Source: Nitrospirota bacterium (lineage in GTDB: Bacteria > Nitrospirota > Thermodesulfovibrionia > Thermodesulfovibrionales > JdFR-85). From it: a stretch of DNA of 9,812 bases. Below, piece after piece: positions 1-7,045 of the stretch. Position numbers and translations under genes: made by a program. The notes under the pieces are model-generated. The model worked only from the letters and a program-made list of their open reading frames with translations, searched no databases and was not told the DNA's origin. Positions within the stretch are counted from its first letter, which is position 1; each line of letters opens with the position of its first letter. The stretch lies in the NCBI GenBank assembly GCA_013151785.1, contig JAADHP010000064.1:1-9812 (forward strand), in the 5' to 3' direction.

Positions 1-996
1 AGGATAAAAGTCAGCCATTGCAACAGCTTCTCCAAATGTAATTCCCTTTCTAAAATGCTTTAAAGAAACTCTTCTATTATAATGAGCTTGGAGTATCCCC
101 TTGAAAATGCCTTCCATTGCGTTGCTATTATATGCTTGTTCTCCAATATATACATGTTCAGAAGAACTCCATCGCTGTATTGTATTTTTAAAATTATATG
201 TAGAGCATCTCAACTTTTTATTTTCTGCAATACCTCCCTGCTGCACCACATGTGTCAATTCATGTGCAAGTAGCCGCTTGCCTGTTGTGGTTGACGGATT
301 GTATCTGCCAGAGTTGAAGAATATGTCCCTTCCATAGGTGAATGCCTCGGCGTTGAGCTGTCTTGACAGTCGGGCTGCAGTGCTGTCTGTGTGTACCCTC
401 ACATGGCTGAAATCCACTCCAAAACGTGGTTCAAAAAAGGCACGGGTAGAGGAGGACAGTGGCTGTCCTCCTCCTTTCAGGGAATGTAGACTCATCTGGA
501 TACCTTCGGTTGTTCTTGTTCCTGTTGTGCCCGGGCTTTTTGTCTGTAGCGGTTCCTCTTCCGCATCCTCTGTCTGCCTCTGAATCAGAGGCTGTGCTGT
601 AGAAGACAATTTTGTCTGTAAAGTCTCCTCTTCGTCTTCTTCAACCTGCCTCTGAACCATCTCTTCCTCACCACAGGAGGAACCTCCTGAAAGAGGTCAT
701 CCAGGTTTTCTCTGGATAGCACTGCCTCTAAATCTCTGAACCCTTACATCCTCATCGGTCATCCTCATCACCTGCTCAGAGACCCTGTCAGCCTCCTGCT
801 CATGGATATCACCTGGAGCACCTATTCTGAGTTTTGGCTGGATTACTCCCGAATTGAACAACCTCTGAACTGCCTGATTGCCAATGCTCTGATGTAAAAG
901 GACTAAATTACCACGATTGTTTTTCTGGATATAAGATAGCGGTTTACGGAAGTTGTGGCCAGATCCTTGAATTTTCCTTGATACTCTCTCTTTCAT
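1..996 (-). CDS. DUF4157 (eCIS core) HExxH protein, cargo-like; 3'-partial at window edge; in-frame TGA at codon 100
   Basis: The ATG at 994-996 has a good ribosome site (AAGGGGGA, 4-nt spacer). Residues 1-99 carry the N-terminal block typical of eCIS-linked DUF4157 proteins: SIGNQAVQRL, then a KLRIGAPGDIHEQEADRVSE-like stretch. Codon 100 is TGA. The same frame then stays open to the window edge (codons 101-332), so this is a nonsense or recoded codon, not a frameshift. Codons 113-160 are acidic Gln-rich linker repeats. Residues about 173-255 are the DUF4157 domain, with FFEPRFGVDFSHVRVHTD and the HELTH zinc-protease-like motif at 245-249 followed by VVQQGG. Residues 256-332 are an AT-rich C-terminal module containing EHVYIGEQA and GITFGEAVAMADFY, resembling from memory the tails of other DUF4157 proteins. 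In the family, DUF4157 proteins are hallmark eCIS genes, often regarded as toxins, cargo or processing proteases; the role here is inferred. If TGA terminates, a 99-residue peptide results; restart at the ATG at 658-660 (AGGAAG upstream) is possible. Confidence 0.85.
449..473. repeat. 11-bp perfect inverted repeat with 3-nt loop inside the DUF4157 gene
   Basis: The plus strand reads GAGGAGGACAG-TGG-CTGTCCTCCTC, a perfect 11-bp stem with a 3-base loop. It lies in the codons for GGGQPLSSS just before the DUF4157 domain. A run of six T follows on the minus strand only after about 10 further bases, so it is not a classical intrinsic terminator. It may simply reflect Gly (GGA) and Ser (TCC) codons facing each other. 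An mRNA structure slowing translation at the domain boundary is possible but unproven. Confidence 0.6.
517..660 (-). repeat. Two 24-residue imperfect tandem repeats in the DUF4157 protein linker
   Basis: Codons 113-136 and 137-160 share the pattern [MLI][VI]QRQ-x-E-x-x-EEE-x-LQTK followed by a Ser/Thr/Pro/Gly spacer. The units are MVQRQVEEDEEETLQTK and LIQRQTEDAEEEPLQTK. They are 72 nt each and directly adjacent. Acidic low-complexity QRQ/QTK linkers between the N-terminal block and the DUF4157 domain are common in this family. They are probably disordered spacers whose copy number can change by slippage. Confidence 0.7.
674..699 (-). other. In-frame TGA followed by a perfect hairpin: possible recoding site or nonsense mutation
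   Basis: The TGA is at 697-699. Directly after it the minus strand has CCTCTTT and then the inverted repeat CAGGAGG-TT-CCTCCTG (689-674). This folds as a 6-bp stem with a GUUC tetraloop, or 7 bp with a two-base loop. A CCTC next to the stop can also pair with GAGG (669-666), giving a lower stem and internal loop. Residues around it read KPG-[TGA]-PLSGGSSCGEEE, so a Cys or Sec at the stop would form a C-x7-C pair. Bacterial SECIS elements lie just 3' of UGA and have a G early in the apical loop, as here. The UGA-to-loop distance is 13 nt, shorter than the roughly 16-37 nt I recall for known elements. A plain TGC/TGT or TGG/CGA to TGA mutation explains it equally well. Confidence 0.4.
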
Positions 997-1000
997 ACTA

Positions 1001-1008
1001 TCCCCCTT
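1001..1008 (-). promoter_or_regulatory. Ribosome binding site of the DUF4157 gene
   Basis: AAGGGGGA lies 4 nt before the ATG at 994-996, in the 16-nt gap after the upstream stop (1013-1015). It supports the chosen start. Confidence 0.7.
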
Positions 1009-1012
1009 TTGC

Positions 1013-2479
1013 TCAGGCAGTAAGTATTACCTTCATTTGCAGTGCCCTGCCGGACATATTTTTAATAAGAACCGTGTTCCTGTTAGTATGCCTCACCTCA
1101 ACATTGGGTAATCCTTTTGCTCCTGTTATTTTCCTTAAATAGACGATTTTATTAATTACCGTTATGTTATCTGCAATATCTGAAAACCTGTTGTTGGCAA
1201 TTAATGAAGCTGTTGGTGAAAGTGTAAGGGGTCTTTCCCTGAATGCTGCCGTTCTGTTGAGAGTAGAAAGATTTGATGATAGTGTAACATTATTCCGGAT
1301 TCGTGCTCTTGCCACCCTTGCTATTTCACGTACCGGTCGTGCTTCAACCTCAGCGGCCACTTCATCTACATTCCTTCCTGTGATCTCTGCCATATGAGTT
1401 ATATCATCCCTTGTTCCTACAAAATTACCAATTTCTTCTACATATTCATACACATCTACGACTGGATATCTGTTGAAGTTATGTTCAATTTTTACTGTTT
1501 CGTCTTTTTTTAATGTAAGGATATTTTCAGGATATTCAAGATAATATCCGCCAGTTGAGGTTGCTGATATGATAACCTCATGAGTTCCTTCAGTAATGAT
1601 TATATTATCTCCTGCCTGAATCTTAAAATTTCCCTTATTGTCAGGCTTGTTATCATTAATTGTGTAGATTGCACTATCCCATCTTTTAGCATCAGCGTTT
1701 GAGACATGTCTGTCTCTAACTGTATCTGATTTCGTGGGATCAATCCCGAGGACTTCAAGTAATTGAGCATGTTTTGTTTTATGAGGATTTGTTTGATCCT
1801 CTATATGACATTCAAGCCTTCTGGAAAGGAGTATGCTGTTTGGTACGTAATTTCTCCTGGTTTCCCCGGAACTAAAAGTCAGATTTTTTATGGAACCTAT
1901 GAACACATCTTCCGTGCTGTCTACAGGACAGTTCGACAAATGGCTGCCCTTCCCTATATCCTTGCAGTTCGGGGGAGATTCTGGTCTCTGGTCGGACAAG
2001 TAAACTATAAAGTCCTCAACAATCCTGTTCGGACAGCACTTCTCCTCACAGCCAGATGCCGATGATGCCGCGGCAACCATCTCTCCAGCACAGTCTCTTC
2101 TTTTGATATAAAGGTAATACTCTTTATTCTCTTCCAGATCTGAAGCCTTAATCACCTGTGATCTGTTCTTATCCAGGATTTTCCTTGATGTACCTGCTGG
2201 AAACACTATTTCCCTGCCACAGCCATCAAGTGCAAGCCCGCCATCATTAAATGTCATGGTAATCTCATTGCTTTCTTTTTTTATCTTGATATCACTGAAT
2301 CCGCATACAATACCGGCTCCATGGATGGTTCTGTTTAACAGGTGTCTTTTGTCATTCATGTAGGCCTGTTCGTCCTCAAAGTCCCTTACAGTCATCAGTT
2401 TGCCATAGAAGTAGTTGTTCCTCTGGAATTGTTTCAACTGACAGTGATTGCTATTTCTGGTTTCATTACAGTCAGCCAT
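1013..2479 (-). CDS. Conserved eCIS-associated protein with YFYGKLM motif, Cys-rich N-half and fibre-like C-half
   Basis: This is a 488-residue protein of unknown function. I recognise the N-terminal signature QFQRNNYFYGKLMTVRDF (residues 17-34), then EQAY, KRHLLNR and HGAGIVCGF, from hypothetical proteins that recur next to eCIS baseplate and DUF4157 genes. Residues about 70-225 look like a beta-rich domain (GLALDGCGREIVFPAG; YYLYIKRRDC). All 11 cysteines fall in residues 1-224 (4, 13, 59, 87, 130, 144, 148, 149, 172, 184, 224), suggesting disulfides or metal binding. Residues 258-268 (HVSNADAKRWD) resemble the H-[VI]-[TS]-x6-W[ND] motif of phage fibre and baseplate proteins. Residues 288-308 (GDNIIITEGTHEVIISAT) look like a fibre-type beta repeat. 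No signal peptide or membrane segment is seen. It starts 12 nt after the propeller protein with an excellent ribosome site, so it is co-translated with the baseplate genes. A peripheral baseplate, collar or host-contact part is inferred. The C-terminal half is clearly AT-richer than the N-terminal half. Confidence 0.85.
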   Translation of the reverse strand: MADCNETRNSNHCQLKQFQRNNYFYGKLMTVRDFEDEQAYMNDKRHLLNRTIHGAGIVCGFSDIKIKKESNEITMTFNDGGLALDGCGREIVFPAGTSRKILDKNRSQVIKASDLEENKEYYLYIKRRDCAGEMVAAASSASGCEEKCCPNRIVEDFIVYLSDQRPESPPNCKDIGKGSHLSNCPVDSTEDVFIGSIKNLTFSSGETRRNYVPNSILLSRRLECHIEDQTNPHKTKHAQLLEVLGIDPTKSDTVRDRHVSNADAKRWDSAIYTINDNKPDNKGNFKIQAGDNIIITEGTHEVIISATSTGGYYLEYPENILTLKKDETVKIEHNFNRYPVVDVYEYVEEIGNFVGTRDDITHMAEITGRNVDEVAAEVEARPVREIARVARARIRNNVTLSSNLSTLNRTAAFRERPLTLSPTASLIANNRFSDIADNITVINKIVYLRKITGAKGLPNVEVRHTNRNTVLIKNMSGRALQMKVILTA

Positions 2480-2485
2480 CTTAAA

Positions 2486-2493
2486 CCTCCTTT
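2486..2493 (-). promoter_or_regulatory. Strong Shine-Dalgarno site overlapping the upstream stop codon
   Basis: AAAGGAGG lies 6 nt before the ATG at 2477-2479. It shares bases with the TAA stop (2492-2494) of the preceding gene (TAAAGGAGG). It is the strongest ribosome site in the window and fixes the start of the YFYGKLM protein. It also suggests translational coupling or raised synthesis of this subunit. Confidence 0.8.
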
Positions 2494-4582
2494 AGATAAT
2501 GTTAAAATCTATTCCAATCCTTGCCTTCCTTGAAACCTGAGCGCATTCCTCCAGGTCTTTCAGGATTGTATCCCTGCCAATAACTGCCTCCTCAAGGATA
2601 AAAACACCCCTGTTTAGCACCGTGTTTATTCCAAGATAGGTATGTCCATCAAGGTAAAACCAGGGCTCAAGTTCCTTTATGCTTGCACTGGTATGGGCGG
2701 GTTTGAAGTCCTCTATCATCTCCTTGATCACAGATAAAAGCTGTGGTGTGACTCTTTCTTTCAGAAACACGCAGAAGCTGAAAGGGTCTTTACCGTAGAG
2801 GAGTTCTGAAAGTTTTATCTCCCTTTCTCCACATTTTACAGTTGCATCTGGAGAAGGACCAAATATGGTATCCCTCTGACACTCACACCATGTAAGTGCC
2901 AACTCATCGGGCTCGCATGTTTCCCCGGGATGATCTTCAACACTGATCTTTTCCACAACAAAAGGGCTGTGTCCTGTAATGATCCTCACTATCTCTTCTA
3001 TCCCCTGACAGGTCCCTCTCATTTTGTAAAGCTCCATAGCCCTTGTCAGGAGGTTCCTCTTCTGTTCAGCGGTGAGCAGGTCGTGAAATCTCATGGAGAG
3101 CCATCTTCCAAGCCAGTCAAGATACTCTGGAGGTGCACCAAGGGCATCCATATACCGACTGATATGGGCTATTTCATAGTCTGTTTCATATATTAATGAC
3201 TCAAAGATAGAGAGAAACCTTTCAATAAAATCACCACTGGAGGGGTCTTCTCTGTAAAGGGCAGGGAGCATCTCAGTGTAGGCCATCCTCGGATAATAAA
3301 GATTCAAAGTCCTTACAGCAGTAGAGGCTTCAGCGGTTCCGGTAAGAATGAGTTTAAACCATAGATATCGTCCTTTATTATTGTTAAGAAACAAACCCTC
3401 TCTCTTTTCTCTCCCCTGTCCTGAGGCATCCCCGGGCAGGGCATCTGTCCATTCTGATTCCTGGAGACCGAAGACTTCCGGAGGCTCCATGTAAGCATCC
3501 GAGACACGGTACAGGAATCTTATCCTTGTGCCTTCTGGGAACTCTCCTTCCATGCTGAATCTGTGCCAGGGGGTATTCATCCTGTGGCTGTCAATACAGA
3601 ACGATATGTACTCTCCCCTGTAATTTCCATTGCTGTCACTGGATATCACCTGCCTGTATTCAAGAACAGACAGTTTATCTCCGGCTCCGTTTATAATATA
3701 GATATTGCCTTTCCGATCATTGATTAACCTTCTTGTGGTATCCCTATATGTCCAGAGCGGGATAATAACAGGGGTCTTACTGAATTCAATCCTGTATATC
3801 GTCCTGAATGCATGGGGGCTTTCTCTTTCTCCAATGAACAGCCTTCCATCTATGCTGATTGAGAGGCCGGAAGGAATAAACCCCTTGTATGGCGTCGGTA
3901 CCCTGAGCCTTTGATAGCCACCGTCTCTGTCAAAGGTATGTATGCTAATCCCCTCAAGAGAGTCAAGCACAAAGATCTTCCCTGTTGGAGAAACAGCAAT
4001 GTCTGAGGGGTCTCTCTTTCTGGAAAGAGGAAAGCTTCTAACCACCTCTCCACCACGATTGAGGACAACAACTGTTTTCTCTGTCAGGACATATATCTTT
4101 CCTTCAGGTCCTGCTGTAATGTCTCTTATGGATTCTGCTTCTTCAAGACTGGATATCCATTTCACCTGAAAATTCATTCTTGAGTATGCAATAACAGAGG
4201 GAACCCGGTCCTCTGGACTACTGGCTATGTAGATAGTATCCCTGTCAAGTGCAATTCCTGAAGGGGACTCCGGAGCTACTGGAAGGTTACCATCACAGGA
4301 CACAACCATTTCTGTAATGCCTGAGAATCTGTCGTATTTATAGATACCTGCCTTTTGTCCATCAACGATGTATATATTTTCACACTCATCAAGGACAATG
4401 TCTCTTATGTCCTGAAGCTCTGTACTGTCATGAATACCTGTATCCAGGTCTTCCCTGAAAACGTAGTTCATCTCCAGTGGGATAGAGATCCCCTCCTCTG
4501 TTATCTGGATGTTCTCCAGTGACATGGCCATATCCTGCCATGTCTCAGGTGTATTTATCCTTATGGCCCTGACCTCATCCAT
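2492..4582 (-). CDS. Phage tail protein: beta-propeller fused to a P2 gpI-like (TIGR02242-type) domain
   Basis: This 696-residue protein has two parts. Residues about 57-310 form roughly six NHL-like repeats, each with a [DG]I-A/L-D…G-[KN]-IY[VI]-L/D core (DIVLDECENIYIVD, GIALDRDTIYIAS, DITAGPEGKIYVL, DIAVSPTGKIFVLD, GLSISIDGRLFIGE, LINDRKGNIYII). This predicts a beta-propeller. A beta-sandwich-like stretch (320-432, ending RYLWFKLILTG and LNLYYPR) leads to the tail domain at 435-550: MLPALYREDPSSGDFIERFL, then YLDWLGRW, LLTRAMELYKMRGTCQGIEE and ITGHSPF. This is the hallmark of the tail_P2_I / TIGR02242 family, a baseplate-edge protein in phage P2. The C-terminus repeats LG-x-NT-x-L and IGRDT-x-L. 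Cysteines 556, 566, 568 and 584 might bind metal. The start overlaps the upstream stop by 8 nt with only a weak ribosome site, implying coupling. The propeller may bind ligands or partners at the particle rim (inference). Confidence 0.88.
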   Translation of the reverse strand: MDEVRAIRINTPETWQDMAMSLENIQITEEGISIPLEMNYVFREDLDTGIHDSTELQDIRDIVLDECENIYIVDGQKAGIYKYDRFSGITEMVVSCDGNLPVAPESPSGIALDRDTIYIASSPEDRVPSVIAYSRMNFQVKWISSLEEAESIRDITAGPEGKIYVLTEKTVVVLNRGGEVVRSFPLSRKRDPSDIAVSPTGKIFVLDSLEGISIHTFDRDGGYQRLRVPTPYKGFIPSGLSISIDGRLFIGERESPHAFRTIYRIEFSKTPVIIPLWTYRDTTRRLINDRKGNIYIINGAGDKLSVLEYRQVISSDSNGNYRGEYISFCIDSHRMNTPWHRFSMEGEFPEGTRIRFLYRVSDAYMEPPEVFGLQESEWTDALPGDASGQGREKREGLFLNNNKGRYLWFKLILTGTAEASTAVRTLNLYYPRMAYTEMLPALYREDPSSGDFIERFLSIFESLIYETDYEIAHISRYMDALGAPPEYLDWLGRWLSMRFHDLLTAEQKRNLLTRAMELYKMRGTCQGIEEIVRIITGHSPFVVEKISVEDHPGETCEPDELALTWCECQRDTIFGPSPDATVKCGEREIKLSELLYGKDPFSFCVFLKERVTPQLLSVIKEMIEDFKPAHTSASIKELEPWFYLDGHTYLGINTVLNRGVFILEEAVIGRDTILKDLEECAQVSRKARIGIDFNII

Positions 4583-6458
4583 CGCTTCTTCTGCACCTTT
4601 CTGTTTCTCTCAAAAAAACAATACTATGCCTGCCAGAATATACCACTGACTCTTCTGTGGGAAGAAGGAGGTTGCCAGATGGGTCTGTAAAGGCACCCCG
4701 ATTGCCGGAGATATGGATACCCACTACACATCTTACCCCTTCTATCTCTTCAATTAGTCTGTAGAGCTCAGACCGGTAAACGGGCTCACCTGCCGGCCAG
4801 CCTCCTCCGTCCTTCCAGCCCTTTACAGGGTGAAGGTATCTGTTCAGAGACTGTATAATTGTCTGTCCCAGCGAGACCTCGTCAATCCCCCTTTCAGGTC
4901 TGATCCTCATACTGACCTGGACCCTTATATACTCCGGCCCTTTTACCTTGATGGGTGTACCTATGAGACGGTGTCTGTCAATGTGTCTGCAGATCGCACC
5001 AAGAAATCCCCTTGACGGCTCAGGCGGTCTCTGGAATGTCTCAAGGGGTGTGTATGGTACCACAACCACGGTTACGGTTTTATCTTTCACAAATGCCTTT
5101 GCCCTTGCTATCCTGAGTCCTGGTGTGTTCTTTGCGATATATTCAAAGTCCGCTGAGGTAATAGCCCTGTAAGGGGTCCTCAGGTCCCTGAGCAACCTCA
5201 GTTTTGCCTCTTCCACTGTCTCTTCATCCCTGCCTTCCCGTGAGGCACATCGGTTAGATATCCTCAGACCCGGGCACCCCTCTGCGGTCCAGGTAAGACC
5301 TGCAGGCAGGTTTCCATTGGTTCCTCCGCCAGTCCTGTATTGACTAACCACGATCACAGCCCCATCAGGCGGCACTGCTCCCATAAGGCCATCGCCAAAG
5401 GTTATGGCTCCTTCTTTGCTATCAAGCATGAAGTGCATGTCCCCGGGGCCAGAGCCATAAAGGTCTGTCCTTTCCTGCCAGGGCCTGCCATCCACTGTCA
5501 GTTTAATAGAGCCCTTGAGCACCGGCCTGTTTTTCAGTTTGTATACCTGTCCTGGAAGTCCTGTTCCTGTAAATCTCTCTTCTGTCCTGATAGTCCTTCC
5601 ATGCACTGCCTTTGCTGTGTTAAGCATGATGGTCTTTATCCTTGGAGGATATTCAAATTCAGACCTCCTGAGAATGCACCTGAGCCAGCAGTGACTGTAA
5701 TCAAAGAAGGGCAATTTAGCAGAAGACCAGCCATCTATCTTCTCAAATACTACCCTTCCACTGTATTTAAACCCGTCGGTTTCGTCAAAAGACGGGGTAA
5801 TATCCTGCCATTTTCCATCAGTAAGACTGAACTGCCATTGCAGTTCTGCATTCCTGAATCTGTAGAACCCTTCATCTCCATGGCTACCCAATGGAATAAG
5901 GTCATCCTCGTAGATCTCAATAAAAAGATTAATCACATCTGAAGGGCTCCCAAAGCCGAGATAAAGACAGGCACCATCAAGGGTTGCCTCGCCAAAGGGT
6001 GCAAAGAAGAGTTCGGGCTCATTGTTTGTATCTGTCCTGTCAAATACTCCCACCACCTCATCGGTGACCACCCTTTCAAGTTTTACAGGTGCGATCTTCA
6101 TCGGATGCTCAAGTTCAAAGTAAATCTTCTCTCCCTCCAGTTCTGCCTGCAGGAGCAGACCTCTGTCCAGTACAATCTCTGTTTCTGACTCAAAAACTAA
6201 CTCTACAGTGGCGGGTTTTATGGGCTGAGGTGCTATCCCGAGCAGTTGTAGATATTTTCTTAGATGTTTTTCTGTAACAAGGTTCAGCCTGTAAAGAGAG
6301 GTCTCGGTAAGCCATGCAAGAAGTTCAATTAGTGTGATTCCAGGGTCTGAGATATTATGGTCAGTCCACCGAGGGGCATACCTTGGTATCAGCCCTCTTG
6401 CCTCAGAGACAAGTTGTTCAAAGGTAAGATCGTCAAGTTCCGGTTTTGGCAGACTCAT
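4575..6458 (-). CDS. Putative baseplate assembly protein, baseplate-J-like (second copy, Afp11/12-like)
   Basis: A complete 627-residue protein. The N-terminus (LTFEQLVSEARGLIPRYAPRWTD, NISDPGITLIELLAWLTE, LYRLNLV) is characteristic of the putative baseplate assembly family (TIGR02243-type) of contractile tails and eCIS. Residues 163-263 hold one copy of a module (LYLGFG … WQFSLTDGKW … CWLRCIL) found three times in the preceding protein. The J-like core includes GAITFGDGLMGAVPPDG (350-366) and YRTGGGTNGNLPAG (374-387). RTPYRAITSADFEYIA (427-442) and YLHPVKGWKDGGGW…YRLIEEIEGV (541-575) follow. In the T4/P2/Afp analogy it forms the wedge ring that ties spike to sheath. Its ATG overlaps the upstream TGA by 4 nt (ATGA), with GTGAGG 7 nt upstream. 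Its C-terminal half aligns throughout with the downstream fragment of the broken J-like protein and so serves as an internal template for repairing that gene. Confidence 0.9.
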   Translation of the reverse strand: MSLPKPELDDLTFEQLVSEARGLIPRYAPRWTDHNISDPGITLIELLAWLTETSLYRLNLVTEKHLRKYLQLLGIAPQPIKPATVELVFESETEIVLDRGLLLQAELEGEKIYFELEHPMKIAPVKLERVVTDEVVGVFDRTDTNNEPELFFAPFGEATLDGACLYLGFGSPSDVINLFIEIYEDDLIPLGSHGDEGFYRFRNAELQWQFSLTDGKWQDITPSFDETDGFKYSGRVVFEKIDGWSSAKLPFFDYSHCWLRCILRRSEFEYPPRIKTIMLNTAKAVHGRTIRTEERFTGTGLPGQVYKLKNRPVLKGSIKLTVDGRPWQERTDLYGSGPGDMHFMLDSKEGAITFGDGLMGAVPPDGAVIVVSQYRTGGGTNGNLPAGLTWTAEGCPGLRISNRCASREGRDEETVEEAKLRLLRDLRTPYRAITSADFEYIAKNTPGLRIARAKAFVKDKTVTVVVVPYTPLETFQRPPEPSRGFLGAICRHIDRHRLIGTPIKVKGPEYIRVQVSMRIRPERGIDEVSLGQTIIQSLNRYLHPVKGWKDGGGWPAGEPVYRSELYRLIEEIEGVRCVVGIHISGNRGAFTDPSGNLLLPTEESVVYSGRHSIVFLRETERCRRSDG

Positions 6459-7045
6459 ACTGTTGCCTCACTTTCAAGGTTTACTTTTATATCCACATCT
6501 CCAGGATATATCAGGGAGTATCCTGGCAGGCGGTATCCTGTTGTGTCTCCATAGATGGTGTAGGTTCTGCCATCGGCCTCAAGAACCATTCTGATACTCT
6601 CTATATACAGCACACCTTCAATCTGATGTAGCAGGGCATAGAGGTCAGACAGACAGGGCGCCCTTCCAAAATCCCATCCTCTGCCTTCTTCGCCTCCCCT
6701 GATGGGATGGAGAAACTCCTTAATCCTTCCCATAGCCTCGGAACTTACAACAGGGATACTATCCATCCTGTCTGTTGTTAACTCAACATGGAGATTCACC
6801 TTTATATATGCAGGGTCTATTACGTGAACAGTTACAAGATTACCTGCCCTTTCCCGTATGTAATCCTTTACCTGTTTCTTCAGGACAGCGCTGACAAGGG
6901 GCTTGTCTTCCTCACTGTAAGGCGCAATTACAACAGTTATGTGACCGGGCACAGGGGTAAGGGTGTCATCAAGTCCGGGAATGACCTTTACCCTTGCAAT
7001 ACTCCTTGATGCCTCAAAGGCAAGGTCATAATAGTCCTGAACCGA
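6455..7045 (-). pseudogene. C-terminal part (about 196 residues) of the frameshifted baseplate-J-like protein
   Basis: From 7045 down to the TGA at 6455-6457 the frame encodes SVQDYYDLAFEASRSIARVK, then VHVIDPAYIKVNLHVELTT, EFLHPIRGGEEGRGWDF and LYALLHQIEGV. This is the expected C-terminus of the large J-like protein. It aligns with residues from about 434 of the 627-residue paralogue (ITSADFEYIA; YLHPVKGW…GGGW; LYRLIEEIEGV). The same frame is open upstream to 7156, but the only start there is a TTG without a ribosome site. The upstream 37 residues of that frame are shadow sequence of the first fragment. It is therefore the tail of the neighbouring gene in the +1 frame, not an independent gene. 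Skipping one base in the TTTT at 7045-7048 restores a protein of about 1082 residues. Confidence 0.85.

Noticed and set aside
439..473. Intrinsic terminator at the 11-bp hairpin
   Set aside because: The T run on the minus strand starts about 10 bases after the stem and the site lies inside an open coding frame, so termination is unlikely.
82..583. Plus-strand open frames at the left end
   Set aside because: They are antisense to the DUF4157 gene, whose minus-strand frame encodes HELTHVVQQGG and other clear motifs.
697..699. TGA read as a sense codon throughout (alternative genetic code)
   Set aside because: TGA ends several genes here at coupled junctions (4575-4577, 6455-6457, 1013-1015), and Trp is encoded by TGG, so the standard code applies.
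5340..5942. 200-residue plus-strand open frame opposite the second J-like gene
   Set aside because: It lies wholly antisense to a well-supported gene and has no family motifs. The apparent protein is Pro/Cys/His-rich shadow sequence.
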